64,000 bases of DNA, taken from Serilophus lunatus (Eukaryota > Chordata > Aves > Passeriformes > Eurylaimidae). The stretch lies in NCBI GenBank assembly GCA_013399895.1, contig VXBA01001836.1:800533-864532 (forward strand), written 5' to 3'. Positions 25,447 through 38,581 of the stretch are shown here, in pieces. Numbering within the stretch: position 1 is the stretch's first letter; every line of letters begins with the position of its first letter. The notes under the pieces were generated by a model, which was not told the origin of the DNA, searched no databases, and worked only from the letters and a program-made list of their open reading frames with translations. The position numbers and the translations under genes are program-made.

Positions 25447-25740
25447 TGTGCTGGTTTTGGCTTGGGATAGAGTTAATTTTCTTCCCAGTTGTTGGCATGG
25501 GGTCTGTGCTTCAGATTTGTGCTGAACACAGAGTTGATAATATGGGGATATTTTTTGTTATTGCTGAGCAGAAAGATGTTTTGGTGGGTTTTCCACCCTT
25601 CAGCACCAGCAGGTAATAGGAACAGCAGTTTCTCTGAGTTATCTGGTAACCAAGGGGAGATTCCTGTGTGTTCAGTGTGGTGTTTTAGCATAGAACAGAA
25701 CAGAGGAAGCCACCAGGGAGAAATCAGATCAGGGAACATA
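25447..25740 (+). mobile_element. ERVL-type LTR fragment, plus orientation
   Basis: Starts TGTGCTGGTTTTGGCTTGGG, then ATAGAGTTAATTTTCTTCCC and AGTTGTTGGCATGGGGTCTG, the 5' end of a common bird ERVL LTR. The similarity decays after about 150-300 bp, so the 3' part is lost or strongly diverged. No internal retroviral sequence is next to it. Confidence 0.75.
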
Positions 25741-28700
25741 GTACATGTAGTAAAAGCAGAGCAACAAATAAGAAAACTTAAAATTGGTCGTTGATTTTTC
25801 CAGCTGCCCCAGATATTTCAGGAATAATTTAAAGATTTGAATTCAGGATAATTTAAAGATAGCAGAGGATAAACACCTCTCAAATAATCCAGTTGATCCT
25901 TGAACCAAATATACTGCTGAGAGAACTGTGACTGTGTGAACAGATGGTATTAGTGTGTGAGCTACGTATACTTATGTGTCTCTGTGTGTACACAACTTTT
26001 TGTGTTTTGGTGATTTTAAACTGGAAGAACAGATGCCCCTTTCTGCATTTCTTGGGAGTAGACTAATAAAAAGAGCTGAGCACACTATGCATGCAAGAAA
26101 TTTAAAGATGGATGGGTTAGTATACTGCTGTGTTTTATGAGTGTAAAGCCCAACGTGAAATCAAAGCACAAGCCTGAATTGGCCTTCTGGCCCAAGGGAT
26201 GTTATCATGACCTTAAAAAACTGCACTGCTGAATAGTTACCCAACTTGTACATCCTCCAGAGTACTTCTCAGCAGGATTGTGCTAATTTGGTGTTTGAAA
26301 AAAAGTGTGTGTACCTAGCATGGAAGTATGACTAGTGAAGTTGCTGCTAAATGTGAGATATGTTTATTTAGTGTTTTATTTGTAACCTCTAGAATCCTGC
26401 AGACAGTGGAATTCAAAAATCCTGGAACTCAAAAATGGTGCCTTAAGGGAGAGAAAAAAAAAAAAAGAGGATTTCTTTAGTCACCAGTATGCCTCAAAAC
26501 TTGTGCTCTGCTTCCCAAAATGAGGAAATTAGAAATATTTCTGTTTTGTGAGTTATTAGATTAAATTTATTTATCCCCTAAGAACATCTCTCAGATGCAA
26601 ATCTATGCAGGATCTGGCTGCTCATTTCCATCATTTCAATCTTACTCGTATGAGCTTTCAATCCATACTCATATACCCAGCCCTCACCTTTACCTTTGCA
26701 TTCCTTCCAACATTGTGTTTCACTAGTGTTACCCTCCTTCTTTTCCACAGCCTTCCTCCAGGTCACTCCCTGTCTCCTTTTAGTTTTTTTTTCTGTGAAC
26801 CGTGTTGATANTGTTAAAAAAGTGCTTTGAAAAAAAAAAAAAAAAAAAAAGAGCTGAGAAAACCAATCACAGGAGGAACACATGGCCATTTATCTCCTAA
26901 CACAGCACTACTCTGCCTTAGTTTTCCTTATGTCCTGATTCGTACCAGTCTGGATTGTGAAGTGAAGGAATGGAAGTGTTTTTTTAAACTGAGCAGTGGC
27001 ATTGTTTGACTTACATCTGCCTCAGATCTCTCTTCCTTGCACCAGATTAGATTCTCACAAATATTTAAGAATCCATTTAAAATATTGGTCTACTCCTATG
27101 GCCTTTACAGCAGCATTATTGTGTTCATTCCTGGGAGAAACCTGGAACTAGGGACTGTAGCCAATGCTGTTGGCTTTATCCAGGAGCTTCCTAGCACATA
27201 CCCTTAGCTTGTGGACACACGAGCAGATAAAGGGTGTGCTTCAGGCTCTTGAGTTTTACGTATAGAATAAAAATTTGTATGCCTGCAAAATACATACTCC
27301 TTGTTTTTTGTATTTTTATTACAGTAGTAAAGTCAGTCATGACTTTTTCTAGAGCTGAATTTAGGTACTGTACAAAAGTTATGATGTTGTCTACAGGCAT
27401 GTGGCTCTTCTAGAAATGGTCACTGGACTTCCTGAGTGCTCAGTTCTTTTCATCTGTGCTTAGGTTTCAGTGTTGGGTTGAGCCTCTCCATAGCACATCT
27501 TGTTCCTTAACCGTAACAGTGCTGATTTATAAAGTGGGATGGAACGCTTATTGCCTTCTTTATCTCCCTACTGCATCATTAGATATATCACTAGATGCTT
27601 AGCTGACAGGACTGAAACAAGTTTCAGCACTCTGTTCAGGCAACCAGGGTTCAGAGACACAGTTTTGACTTTCCTTCAGCAGACACATGGGCTGCAGGAG
27701 CGCGATAGTGCCACTGTGTTGTTGTGAGGTTCCCTGGATGACCTTTTATCCACTGTATTGACTTGTGGTTCAGCCCCAACAAACACTGAGCAGCCTCTCT
27801 CTCCTCTCATTACATACATGATTCTCAGGAGTGTGTGCTCAATACGTCCCACTCCATCCTCATGGAGGTCAGAAAGCTGTGGGCCTATTTCAACCAACTT
27901 CTCAGGGTTTTCTTTTTCAGAAAAAGTGCATGCCACTAATAATCAATGCTACCTAGTTTCAAGGGTATAATCAACACTGGTTGGCAATACATTCCTTACA
28001 TACTCCTGTTACCGTAACAAATATTAGCACTGTATGTCAGAGTATTACTTAAGAGTTTCAAATGAGGCCAAAGCATGTAGGGCAGAAACTCAGATCTTTA
28101 AAGGTCATTGGGTATCAGTAGATTTTAAGTGTTCCAAGACATTCAAGAACCTGGCATTCAGGAATCACAAGATCTGAGAATACTGATTTTCTGAGATTTA
28201 AAGTTATGTCTTTAAACAGATCTATTTATAATATTGCACAATTCATAAAAATTGTGCTTGCATTGGGTCGTATCTGTAAAGCTTCCCATGGAAAAGAAGA
28301 AAAATAAGGGACATTTCCATGCACATGAATATAGAGGCTCCAATCAACACATAGAAATTTCAAAATACTCTTTATACTTGAATTTAACTTGTTAATTTTA
28401 AATTTCTGATATGTTTTTTTCTGCTCCTTTGCTTAATCATTCTATTCGCAGTGTTACTTAGAGCTGGTATTGCTAAATACTGATATGAACATTATAATGC
28501 ACTACACATTCAGCAAATGAGATCTCAGACATAGAACAGCAATGCTGGCAAGATTCTGAATATTTCCTACCCTATCTGATAAACTACATGTAATACCCCA
28601 GTGCCAATGAAGCTGAACCTGAGGCTGGACCTGAGATGACAGCTTTAAGACAGTAATTTTTCTTCCTCCACTTGCTTTCATAAAATGGTGTCTTGAAATA

Positions 28701-29304
28701 TTCTGCTTAGGGCTGCAGGACTGAACAAATACTCTGTTCTGCATGAGAAAGGGGACTTGTCCTATTTAAGGTGGAGTGCAGAGCAAATGTCTTCCTTCTC
28801 TCTCTTCTCTTCTCTCTCAATAGCAAAGGATTTGTCTTCACCACAGGCAAGAACTGTCTCTCGGAAACTAACCTTCTGATTTTTTTTGCCTGAATGGAGC
28901 ACAGACCAAAAAACCGAGATGTTAAGAAAACATCTAATATACCTCCATATGCCTTTGGCTAGTAAGCAGTGCTCACCAGAGTTTTAGGGATAACAAGTTC
29001 AGGCCCATCTCTTTCTGGAAGTGTTGAAATGCTTCCTTCTCTCTCTTGTCATCTCTGCATTCATGTACCTTTAGACAGTGCTTTTATTATGTGTAGAAAC
29101 AAAGTGCCTCTCTCCAATGATTTCTGGGTTGAAAAACAAAATATGCTTCTGGTTTGTGACACATACACGCCGAGAAGGCAGTGGTAGGGTCGTTCTTGCT
29201 CACACCATCCTTGGAACCAGCACAGTTTTGGAATCAGACTCAATCTTGATCCCTCACCAGTATCAGTATCCTGGGGAACAGCCGGGGTCCTGCAAGCAAG
29301 TCGA
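25741..29304. other. Intergenic, no gene recognised
   Basis: AT-rich intergenic sequence with a degenerate (TG)n patch at about 25925-26000, an A21 tract and a pyrimidine patch at about 28790-28820. No gene or repeat family was recognised. Confidence 0.55.
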
Positions 29305-29800
29305 GGTGATCCAAGCAGGGGAGGTGACCCATCCCCTCTCTTCAGCATTAGTGAGGCCACATACGCAGTTCTGTGTCCAGCTCTGGGGCTTCCCTGCAAA
29401 AGAGAGGCATGGACTAACTATAGCAAATCCAGTGGAGGGCCACAAGGACAATCAAGGAACCAGAAGATTGTTTATAGGAGGAAAGGCTGAGAAACATGAG
29501 ACGGCTGAACTTGGAAGAGAGATGGTTGAAGGGAAGCCTCTGTATGTGTGGAAGGGAATGATGTATAGGCAGCTAGATTCTTCTCAGTTGTGTCCACTGG
29601 AAGGACAAGAGGCAAACGCAAATTAAAACATGTGAAAATCCATCTGAACACACACACACACAAAAGGACTTTTTTAGTACGAGTGCAGTCAAACACAGGA
29701 GTGGGTTTCTCAGAGAGGTTGTGGACTGTCGATCTGTGGAGATATTCAGAATTTGACTGGGCCTAGTCCTGGTCAGACACCTCTAGGTGACATGGCTTGA
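29305..29800 (+). mobile_element. Older CR1 LINE fragment, plus orientation
   Basis: Diverged CR1 body: TTCAGCATTAGTGAGGCCAC, TCTGTGTCCAGCTCTGGGG, AGAGGCATGGACTAACTA, GGAGGGCCACAAGGACAATC, GAGGAAAGGCTGAGAAAC and GGACAAGAGGCAAACGCA. It contains a (CA)n tract at about 29650-29661 and ends in a diverged 3' region. A 182-residue frame crossing it is not a gene. Confidence 0.82.
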
Positions 29801-32417
29801 GCCATGGTGATCTCAGGAGGTCCAGTGCAAACAGGGATTGCCAAAATTCTACCATAGGATTGCTTTAATCTTGAAAATCTTTTTTTCTGATACAATTTAT
29901 GTTTCTTCTCAAGATTGTTTCCTGTCCAATTCCAGATTCCCCAAAAGTAATGTAAAACCAGGCTGGGGACACTGTTAACTCCTGCGGAGAGAGGAGTCCA
30001 AGTTTAGAATTGTGTGTCTACAAAGTCATTATTCAATAAATTCTGAGTCCATTACCAGTCTAGTTGGACAGATGAGGTTGTATGCACTCAGAAGCTGTCT
30101 AGTGCCATAGCTACCATCCAGCAAACAATTTGTGGACCATACTTCAACTACTAAATTCTGGGAAGGATTAGTTAAAAAAAAAAAAAAAAAGCAACATTCA
30201 ATAGGAAACAGACTTCTCATTGTGCCCCTTCATTGTCTATTCTCCGTGTTCCCTTTTCTGCTCAGTAGCACAGGCCAGTTTGGGACACTCTAAATTGTCA
30301 AGAGCAGCAAGGGGTTACCCGGAGTGTGCTTTGTTTGGCAATACAGACGGCCTTTTTTGTTAACTGACTTGAACCCATTGTCTGCTCTCCCTCCTCCCAA
30401 ACCTCTCTCCTGTCCTCACTACCCTCATCCCCAGCCCAGCTCACCCTCCGCAGATCCCCTCACAGTCTTTGGGTTCATGAAGTACAAATCAGCATAATCA
30501 GATTAGCTGCGTGGGGTTGTTCAGCACGGAGCTGAAAAGGAAGAAAAGAAAAAGTGGCTGACAAAGGGAAGCCCTGAGGAGGGCAGAGCGGGTGGTATTG
30601 CTGCTGTGCTGTGGTGCTGAAAACCTGCACCTGCATAGCAAGCAGATCCTCTTCTCACTAAGGACTCTTAGATGGTATTAAAGCATAGGAATTAATTGGG
30701 GGGAGGGTAAAGAGACAGAAAGGATGATGGAGAGGAGAAGAGGGGAGAGGACAGGACAGGAGAGATGAGTTTCTATTACTTTCACTGTTGGGGATGTATG
30801 GTTTGCTGATAGAGGAAAACATTGTTTGATTTCTGTTCATCGTGGAGAGGAGATCAGCTTGAAAATCTGGCCTATCAAGATAAGAGTTTTAGAGTCTCTG
30901 CAGAAGACTGATAAGAAACAAGGTATAGGGGGGAAAAATGTCTAGAGGCAGAGTGTATGTGTGTTGGGTGGTTTGTTGGGTTTTTTTTTTTAATTCCTTG
31001 GCATTTTGTGTGGTGGACTTGCCTTGTTAAGAGTAGTAAACAATCTGCTTAATTGCCTGCCCTAATTCTCTTCTTTCTGCCCTTGCTGGTAGAAGAATGC
31101 TCCCAGAGGACTCAAGGCACAAATCCATAGACACAGGTTTTAAAAGCAGCTAGTGGCTTTATACTCTTGTGTATTCAGGAACATCAGATTAAATTACTTG
31201 AAGGTGCCTATTTTTAAAAATATCTTCAGGCTGCTTCCACGCTACCAGTTCTTCCAGCTGAACTGCCTGACCAGTCACCCTAGCCTTCCTGATGTAACTT
31301 AAAAGCGTACATGGACAGAGATTACAAGAAAAACACCCCAAAAAGCAGTTATGGCAAGCCTAAAATGTTTTAAGTTGAGCCCTTGAGATCAAGAGTCTTA
31401 CTGACAGCCCCAGCCCCAGACTTTTTCAGTACTTCAGAGAGTCAGGATAAAAGGAAACATAAATGTCAGGGTAAGTCAACCTTCGAGGCAGTATTTATTA
31501 CAAACTCCTGGCTAACTTGAACCTGCAGTTTTCAAGAAGTATTGTCTTTGGTTTGATTTAGCTTAACAGCACCACACAGAGAGCTGCTGGAAATATTTAA
31601 CTGATGAAGCTGTGATAAATAGGGAAGAAACTTTTTTTCTTTACTATTATTTTAGCACTCCTTTCATTTCTTTGGCTTTATAAATAAGCATCTTACAGCT
31701 ATATCATTAAGGTAAAAAGAAAACATATTTGGTAATCAGAAAAATATAATCAATATATGCCTGTATTGGGTCAGCAGCCTATATTCCTGGGAAATGTTTG
31801 AAATTCAGAGGAGCTTAATCTGTGGTTTTTCAGAATCTGAGGGTTCTCAGGATTGCTTAATTGACGCTTTGATTTACTTGTTAGATGTAACAGAAATAAG
31901 GTGGTGTTATGCTGTTTCCTACAGCTGACATATACAGGAGTAATATAGAAGTCTACCTTGCTACAAGTGTAGTGTCCATTCAGGTATGTCAGACGTGGTT
32001 AATTCATCCTACATGCCTTTCATTTTTATTTATCCTCAGTCTGAAAGAAGAATAGTTTTGACTATAAAAGCAAAATTTGTGGTTTTCTGTCTGCATATGA
32101 CCTCAAGAGAAGTTCAAGAAGGATTTCGAGGAGATGATAAGAGTAACGTGAGAGACAGAGAGAGAGAGATGGATGAACAGACATTTATGTACATGTGTGT
32201 TTTCTAATCTGCTCAGCTATTCAGTTCAAAACTGACAGGTAAAATCATGCTGCTGAAGTTACCTGCCATGACTTTCTCCCCTCACTTCTAAACCTGAGAG
32301 CTGGAGAACATCCATTTGCTTTCCACAAGTCTATGCAGAAATTCAGCCTTCGAGGTGGAGCTGTCCTGTGCCAAACACAGTGGCTGGGCATGTTCACCAC
32401 ACAGCAGCTGGATGCTC

Positions 32418-32445
32418 TTCTGTGTCTGAAAATTCAGACACAGAA
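32418..32445. repeat. Perfect 13-bp inverted repeat with 2-bp spacer
   Basis: Arms TTCTGTGTCTGAA and TTCAGACACAGAA are exact reverse complements separated by AA. Hairpin or cruciform formation is possible. It is not within a recognised element. Confidence 0.9.
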
Positions 32446-35400
32446 TATTTGCAGCACAGCTCAGCAGGAAGAGCCACAGCATGCAGCTCCCTTCAGCACT
32501 GAGTTATTTCAGTTCCCTTTCAAGTGATAGGAATGTCCCCAGCAGGCTGTGCCAGGACGGAGTTGCTCTTGCCAAGTCCATCCTGGCGAAGCTCATTTGC
32601 TCTGTAGGGAACTTTCAACTGGCAACTGATTTTTTGCCATTCAGTCCCATAGAAATTGATTAAGAGCCTCTTAGCAGGGCCAGATTCTTCCTTCTGGAAC
32701 ACCTCCAGGTAGTAAAACTTTTCAGGTGACTGTGAGCTGGTCTGAGCTACTGTGGTTAACTAGGTCTAATAACCTCCACTCAAGGTGCTTTTAGGCATTG
32801 CATTTTCCTTTTGGAAGTTCAGGTCTTTCCTGTAAGTCTACAAATTTTTAAAGCTGGAATTTAGTACTGTGAAGTCTTGAGCTGAGGAAATCTATAGGCT
32901 ATGTCTTGGTTGGTTGTACATCTAGGTACCAGAGCACAGTAATTCTGCAGGAATCTGAAGGCAGAGTTAATTTTGGCTGCTGTTGCCCTTTCTCAGGTCC
33001 AGGACTGAGCGCTGCTGTATACAAGGGTTTGCCAAATACAGTCACCAAGAGAAAATCAATGCTAAACGATGTCTACACACGGGGTTGGAAGCAGAATGCC
33101 TCCCTGGAGACTTGATGACTGTAGGCTGTCATCCTTTAGCTTTTCATTAAGGTTTTAGGCTACCTCAGTGTCTGTGTTTCGAGGTGTAGCGTAGGGAATT
33201 TCAAAGAAAGTGAGGGACCTTCCCCAGCTCTGAGGTACTTGCCCTCAGACATCTGCACTGGGACAGAAGGGTAGGTACATGGGAAACCTCTTCTGCTCTG
33301 TGCTTGTGTATATGTGTTTGTACACATAAAAAGGGGTTGGAGTGAAAAATACAATGGGATGAGGCTCTGTTCCTTATTGCACTCAGAGTGCAATGAAAAT
33401 GCTACCCATGGCTTACAGACAGAACAAAAGGGAATAAATTCAGCCACCATCAACCAGGCACAGGGCAATCCTTACCTTTTGTCACCCAAGTACTTCTTTG
33501 AGCTGCTTCCTCCACCCACCTTCTCTCCTCTGATTCTCTCAGCACCTGCTGTATTAAAAATACAATTACGCCCTTGAAAAGTGATGGATTTAGACTCTGT
33601 CACTCTGTCCATGACCTTTAGATTTAAGACTGGGTCCCAAGTGACCCCTGCCCCCCAGGTCAGTAGTTAAGTCGCCCATTCTCTCCACCTCCTTTCATCA
33701 CCCAGCCTTCAAAGAACAAAAGTCAGATCTGCCTTACTCACACGACTTTAGCCATGGTCACTGCATATCAGTCCCCAGCAGCAAAGACATTTGTGGGAAC
33801 TGGTTAGGAACTGGAAGATAAACTGCTAAATGGTTCATGAATCATACCCCTCTGAAACAGACCAGTCCTTACTTCATGCTTGGAGCAAGGTGCTAGGATG
33901 GATCTCAGTGTCCTAAAAGAACCCTGTTTTGCCATTTAGTTTGGCTGTCTTTGGAATCCTGTGAGTCTCCCTCTGTGATGATCATGGTACCTTCCTCCTC
34001 CCTGATTTAGACTAGATCCCAAGGTTCCTGAGCACATGCCTCACCATAAAGTCTTCCTCAGCATGGGCAGTACTCCAGAAACAAGGCACCATGCAGATCT
34101 AGGATCTCACTGCACAATGTCCTGTGACAGGCACAGTGTATTCATATCAGCAGGGATCTGAATCCACTGATCCTCAGGCCAAAACCCTGACTGCAGACCT
34201 GCCCTGCCTCTGGCCATCGTTAGAAGTCATGCACAAGACTACAGCATCCTTGCAAGATACAGCTGCAACCCATTCCTTTCCTGACCCAGCCCAAATGTCC
34301 AACTTCAATTACATTCCACAGCCACAAAGGAGATATTGAGAAAGTGGACATGATGGACAGCAGCCTGCACACTTATTCCTGATGATGCCTGGCCTACTTT
34401 TAGGGACAGGGTGCAGCAGCATTGCACCTTTCCTGGCATCAGTTCTCCCAGGCCCCGGGGTATCGGAAGAGTGACAAAACTTGTCTCCTAAAGGCCAGCC
34501 TCTGGAGAAAGTAATCCTCATTTCAGCTGAAATTTGGAGGTGCGTTCTGCCATTGGTACTGTTAGAGAAATTCCAAGGACAGGGATGTCTCACTGAAATG
34601 TCTGCATCACAAATTTGTGAGAGGACACCTCACATCCTCTGCAGGAGTACTGTAGGTTGGAGGGGGCCGTGAGTCTTTTAGCTTTGCATCTACAAGTCCT
34701 TTTTGTACCAGGAGGTGCCCAAGGTGCTTCTAGAAAATACGACCTCAGCTGGTCTTCCTTGCAATATTGACAGCCATCTCCTCACCCCCCCAAAAAAAAA
34801 TTACAAAAGGAAAAAAGGGGTGTTTTTGTCATATACACTAAGGTTTTGCCACTGCAGCAACCTAAGTGAGACATTTTCAGTCATCTCCAAATGACTTGGT
34901 CCATCTCCATGGCACAGGTCCCACTGCACTGTGTTAGCTTGACTATACCATGCCCACTTCCAGAGGAGCCATTGCCACATGATCCCCAGCCAAAATAATT
35001 TGGCATAACCTGCTGTGAGTAGAGGATCCTCTCTACAGTGGCATTGCCTTGCTTAGTGCAGATACACACTGAACATCAGATATAAATACATTTTGAACCT
35101 CACATTTGCTGATTTCATGAATTTTACATGTAATCCCTTGAGAAAATATTCTGAGGCACATTTTGTGCTCAAATCCCTCTCCTGATGTATCATGGAACAT
35201 TGTCAGGGTTTTGAGACATCCAGCTAAGCATGACACTGAAACTGGCCCTAAGTCCCAATGATTTCCCATCTCTTCCTGACAACTGAATCTGCCATCTTAG
35301 AGCCTCTCCCTCTCCCAGTCTCATATTCAACTGGGGATTGACTAGTTTGCTCCCACAAGATGTTAGTCAGAAAGAGCAGCTTTCAACTTTTTTTGCTCTC

Positions 35401-37603
35401 AACTTTTAATTAATTTTTATATCTGAACCTGAACTCCTGTCTGAATCTGTAGGCTGTGCCTATTTGAACATATCCAAATAACAAGCGGAATCAGAGTCCA
35501 AATTAACTCTTTAGAGTGACTTATGCTTTTGAAATGGAGTTGATGAAAATATTTTTAGTTGTGAATATTTGGAAGAGATAAATAACAGTGTTGCCCAATT
35601 TTAGTTATCTTTTTCAAAGATTGGTCAAAATCTTCTTGGCGTATAGACTGAAATACAATTCAACCAGAAAGTATAAGAAATTGTAAGCAACAAAGAATTC
35701 CTGTCATTCTTCATCATCTTATAATGTTGTTTTTACTACCAAGACTCTTGCATATGAGACAGTAAAATAATCCTCTACTGGAAATTACAGTCTAATGATT
35801 TTGGGATCCTCTACCAAGTGGCATGGAAATGTAAAATGAAACTTTAGAGAAATTTAGAAAAGACAAAAATTAGTTTGTTAAATAATTTATTTGGAATATA
35901 TTAGGTGTTAAATAACGTCATATAGCACAAAATGTTATCAGTTACACTGTATTTGTTCACAATCATACAGATAAGAAATCCCCAAAACACGAAGAAGATT
36001 GACAAAAAAAAAAATCTTTGGTAGATAGATCTAGGGAAATACTTGCTGAATGTGAGAGCAGGGAGCTCTTAAATTGAAAGGAGATCAAAGAAAACATTGA
36101 TATGAACCAAAGCAATAACAAGAAGGGAAGGTTTTTTAGCACAGAAAATACAAGAAGAATGTTATATTACAAAATTGCTGGGTCTTCTTTCCCCTTTCCT
36201 GGATGACAGCTGCTCACAAGGTGTTTTGCCTTGCCTTGGTGACGTGTGTTTCCTGGGATGGCAAGTGACTGATAGACCCAAGAGCACCACCACACCTCGC
36301 CAATAAGTGCTCCGATTCACTTGGACTAATTTGTCCTGCTATAACCCAGCAGAAAGCTGGAGGAGGACCTGGCTCATTACCTCGGAGGTGCTGGGCAGAA
36401 GAGGCTGTGGCTCCTTTCAGTCACATTGAAGTGGGCAGAGGTGGGGAGAAATGAACCGTGCAAAGGACTCTGAGTGCCTTTCCACTCAGCTGCTCTCCAG
36501 TGCAGTCCTGACAGCTCACTAACACAGGGATAAGCAAACTGACTGTTAGCAGTGCTCAGAAAAAATAAAATAAAATCAGCATGAACCCTTTCAGCTTTGC
36601 TTGCTTTTTCCCCCCCGCCCCCACCTTCTTTTTGGTCAAAATCTGTCCACTGTCGTGCCTGTGCCTTACAGCACCAGTTCTGGATGGGGTGAGCTGTGTT
36701 CTTCTTGGTCTTTGTTAATGCTCAGGACAGCCCTATATACCCGTAGCAGGAGGCCAGCCCTGGCTTCTTTGGTGCACCTGGTGCTTGGTGAGGCTTTGAA
36801 AGGCAGCTCAGCTTCAGGTGCCAAATCCCCTCATGCAGAAGGGCCATGCTGCATGCAAAACCCTGCCTCTGGTTTCTGAAGGCACCTCATTGTCTCACAA
36901 ACAAATAGAAACAGCCTCGAGATGTGCCTAGGCCTACAGGAGCTACTCTTCTTCACCAGTCATGAGCAATTGTCTTTTCTAAGCCTCGATATGTACCTTG
37001 ATCTGCATGGAAATCAAAAGGAGCTCTGTCAGTGGGAACAGGATCTGACCAGGAAGCTGTTCTACGTAAACCCTGTGTCAGTTTTATTGGTGCTCTGAGC
37101 TGCTTTGTACTTTGCATGAGTAGCCCAGGCCTTTGGGCTCAGTCAGGAAATTAAATTGAGGGGTTTTGCAGGAAGCAACTTGAAACTGCCTTAATGAATC
37201 CTCTTTTCATCCTGCTTACCATCCAAACATCCACAGTGTGGTGGTTGGTGCTTTTTCCTACAGGAAAATGACTCATTGAATCAAGTAGAAGATATTTACA
37301 TCAATTTCTTTGTCTTTGCTCCATCAGCCCATTTGAAATGGTATCAAGGTGGGAGAATCTCAGCTGCAGCAGGTGAAATGGAGGAGTTTCAATGCAGTCA
37401 GCTCAGTATGCAAAGGCATTTTGCCACCAACCTCTTTGACAGGCTTTTAAGGCAACTGGAGCAGAGCTGACCATCTTCTTTCACATGCTGTCACTGTTAC
37501 AGAGCAGGTTTATTTGCCTATTGAACCCACTGGAACTCTTCTATGACTGTGTCTTCTTTAAGTTTAAATGGGCACTTTTGCTTTAACCTAGAGTTTCATA
37601 TTA

Positions 37604-37609
37604 TTTAAT
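37604..37609 (-). terminator. TAL2: Candidate poly(A) signal for TAL2
   Basis: ATTAAA on the minus strand about 625 nt past the TAL2 stop, with an AATAAA at 37514-37509 a little further on. This would give a 3' UTR of 0.6-0.7 kb that includes a T22 tract (37716-37695 in transcript sense). Hexamers alone are weak evidence. Confidence 0.25.
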
Positions 37610-38233
37610 ACATTTTGCACTGACACTAGGGACTCCTCTAGCCTGACAGAGAAAGATGGAGCCAGGTTCAAGGGCTAGGACTTGTGTCTTCATTAAAAAA
37701 AAAAAAAAAAAAAAAAGATTAAAGCTGGAAATAAGATTCAGAAGCTCAAGAGTGAGTGCAATTAGCCCCTGGAACAATTGGTGGAGGGCTGTGTCAAATA
37801 TCCCATCTCTTAAAATCTTTCACTACCAAGGCCAGATGTCTGTTTTGGACAAATTTTGTGGTGCAGTCATCACTCTTCATCTCAGGAGTGTTTCCTTGAA
37901 ATAGCATGGGAGAATAATGTCTTTCTCTGTCAGAAACACAGCATGAATTTCCACAGCCTGATTTATAGGTGAGATCTGGGCAGAAGGCTCCTCTGTTTTG
38001 GACTCTGCTGTGACAGAGCAGACTCAGCAGTGAGTCCTTCCAAGTTCCCATGACTGCAAGATCTCACTCTGGCCTTCCAATTTTTCAGATGACCAAGGAC
38101 TTCCTTTCCTATTAAATAAAAATGCATACCAAGTAAAATAGTAATAAATATGAATAAATAATCACAATACATAGAGGAGCAAAAAGAGAGGAACTATCAA
38201 GACTAACACCAAGACTGCACATCTCACTGTCTG

Positions 38234-38572
38234 CTAGGGAGATGATGTCTCTGGCCAACACCCTACTATATTGCTGCTCATGTCAGGACACGAAACACCA
38301 CAGCTTTCAATCATTTCCTCCAAGTGTGGGGCTTGCTGGAAGAATCCCAGGATGCTGCCCCGAGCTGCCACTGCTGTCTGCTGCAGGCCTGGCTCTCCCA
38401 GGACCTTGACGAGGAAGTTGATGTATCTCATGGCCAAACGGAGTGTTTCGTTCTTGCTCAGCTTCTTGTCTGGTGGGTGGGTAGGGATGAGTTTCCTCAG
38501 CCTGGCAAAGGCACTGTTCACATTTTGCTGCCTCCACCTCTCCCTGGTGTTGGTGAAGATCTTCCTTGTCAT
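38234..38572 (-). CDS. TAL2: TAL2 basic helix-loop-helix transcription factor
   Basis: TAL/SCL-family class II bHLH protein that dimerises with E-proteins (TCF3, TCF4, TCF12) on E-box DNA in the nucleus. In mouse, Tal2 is needed for midbrain GABAergic neuron development; in human it is activated by t(7;9) in T-cell leukaemia. The protein has 112 residues (human 108). Basic region: RKIFTNTRERWRQQN from residue 3, with E11 and R12 of the E-box-contacting motif present. Helix 1 runs about 15-28, the loop IPTHPPDKKL 29-38, and helix 2 39-57. The bHLH differs from human at one noted residue (R24 for K). The tail after residue 58 diverges, keeping LQQT and an ILGFF-type segment. The start is MTRK, as in mammals. 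A splice acceptor lies only 10 nt upstream, so in-frame codons further up are intronic. TAL1 and LYL1 are excluded by the short N-terminus and the loop and helix sequence. Confidence 0.96.
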   Translation of the reverse strand: MTRKIFTNTRERWRQQNVNSAFARLRKLIPTHPPDKKLSKNETLRLAMRYINFLVKVLGEPGLQQTAVAARGSILGFFQQAPHLEEMIESCGVSCPDMSSNIVGCWPETSSP

Positions 38573-38581
38573 TCTTAAGGT

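Larger units (their letters stand above)
29801..38233. other. Intergenic between TMEM38B and TAL2 (includes TAL2 3' UTR)
   Basis: Largely repeat-free. It holds a purine-rich patch at 30700-30770, a TAATC-A-GATTA palindrome at 30495-30505, the 13-bp inverted repeat at 32418 and a (GA)n patch at about 32150-32170. The last 0.6 kb is probably TAL2 3' UTR. The low repeat content is compatible with conserved regulatory DNA, but no element can be proven from one sequence. Confidence 0.5.

Noticed and set aside
29078..29626. 182-codon plus-strand frame
   Set aside because: Runs through a CR1 element; the translation is CR1 debris.
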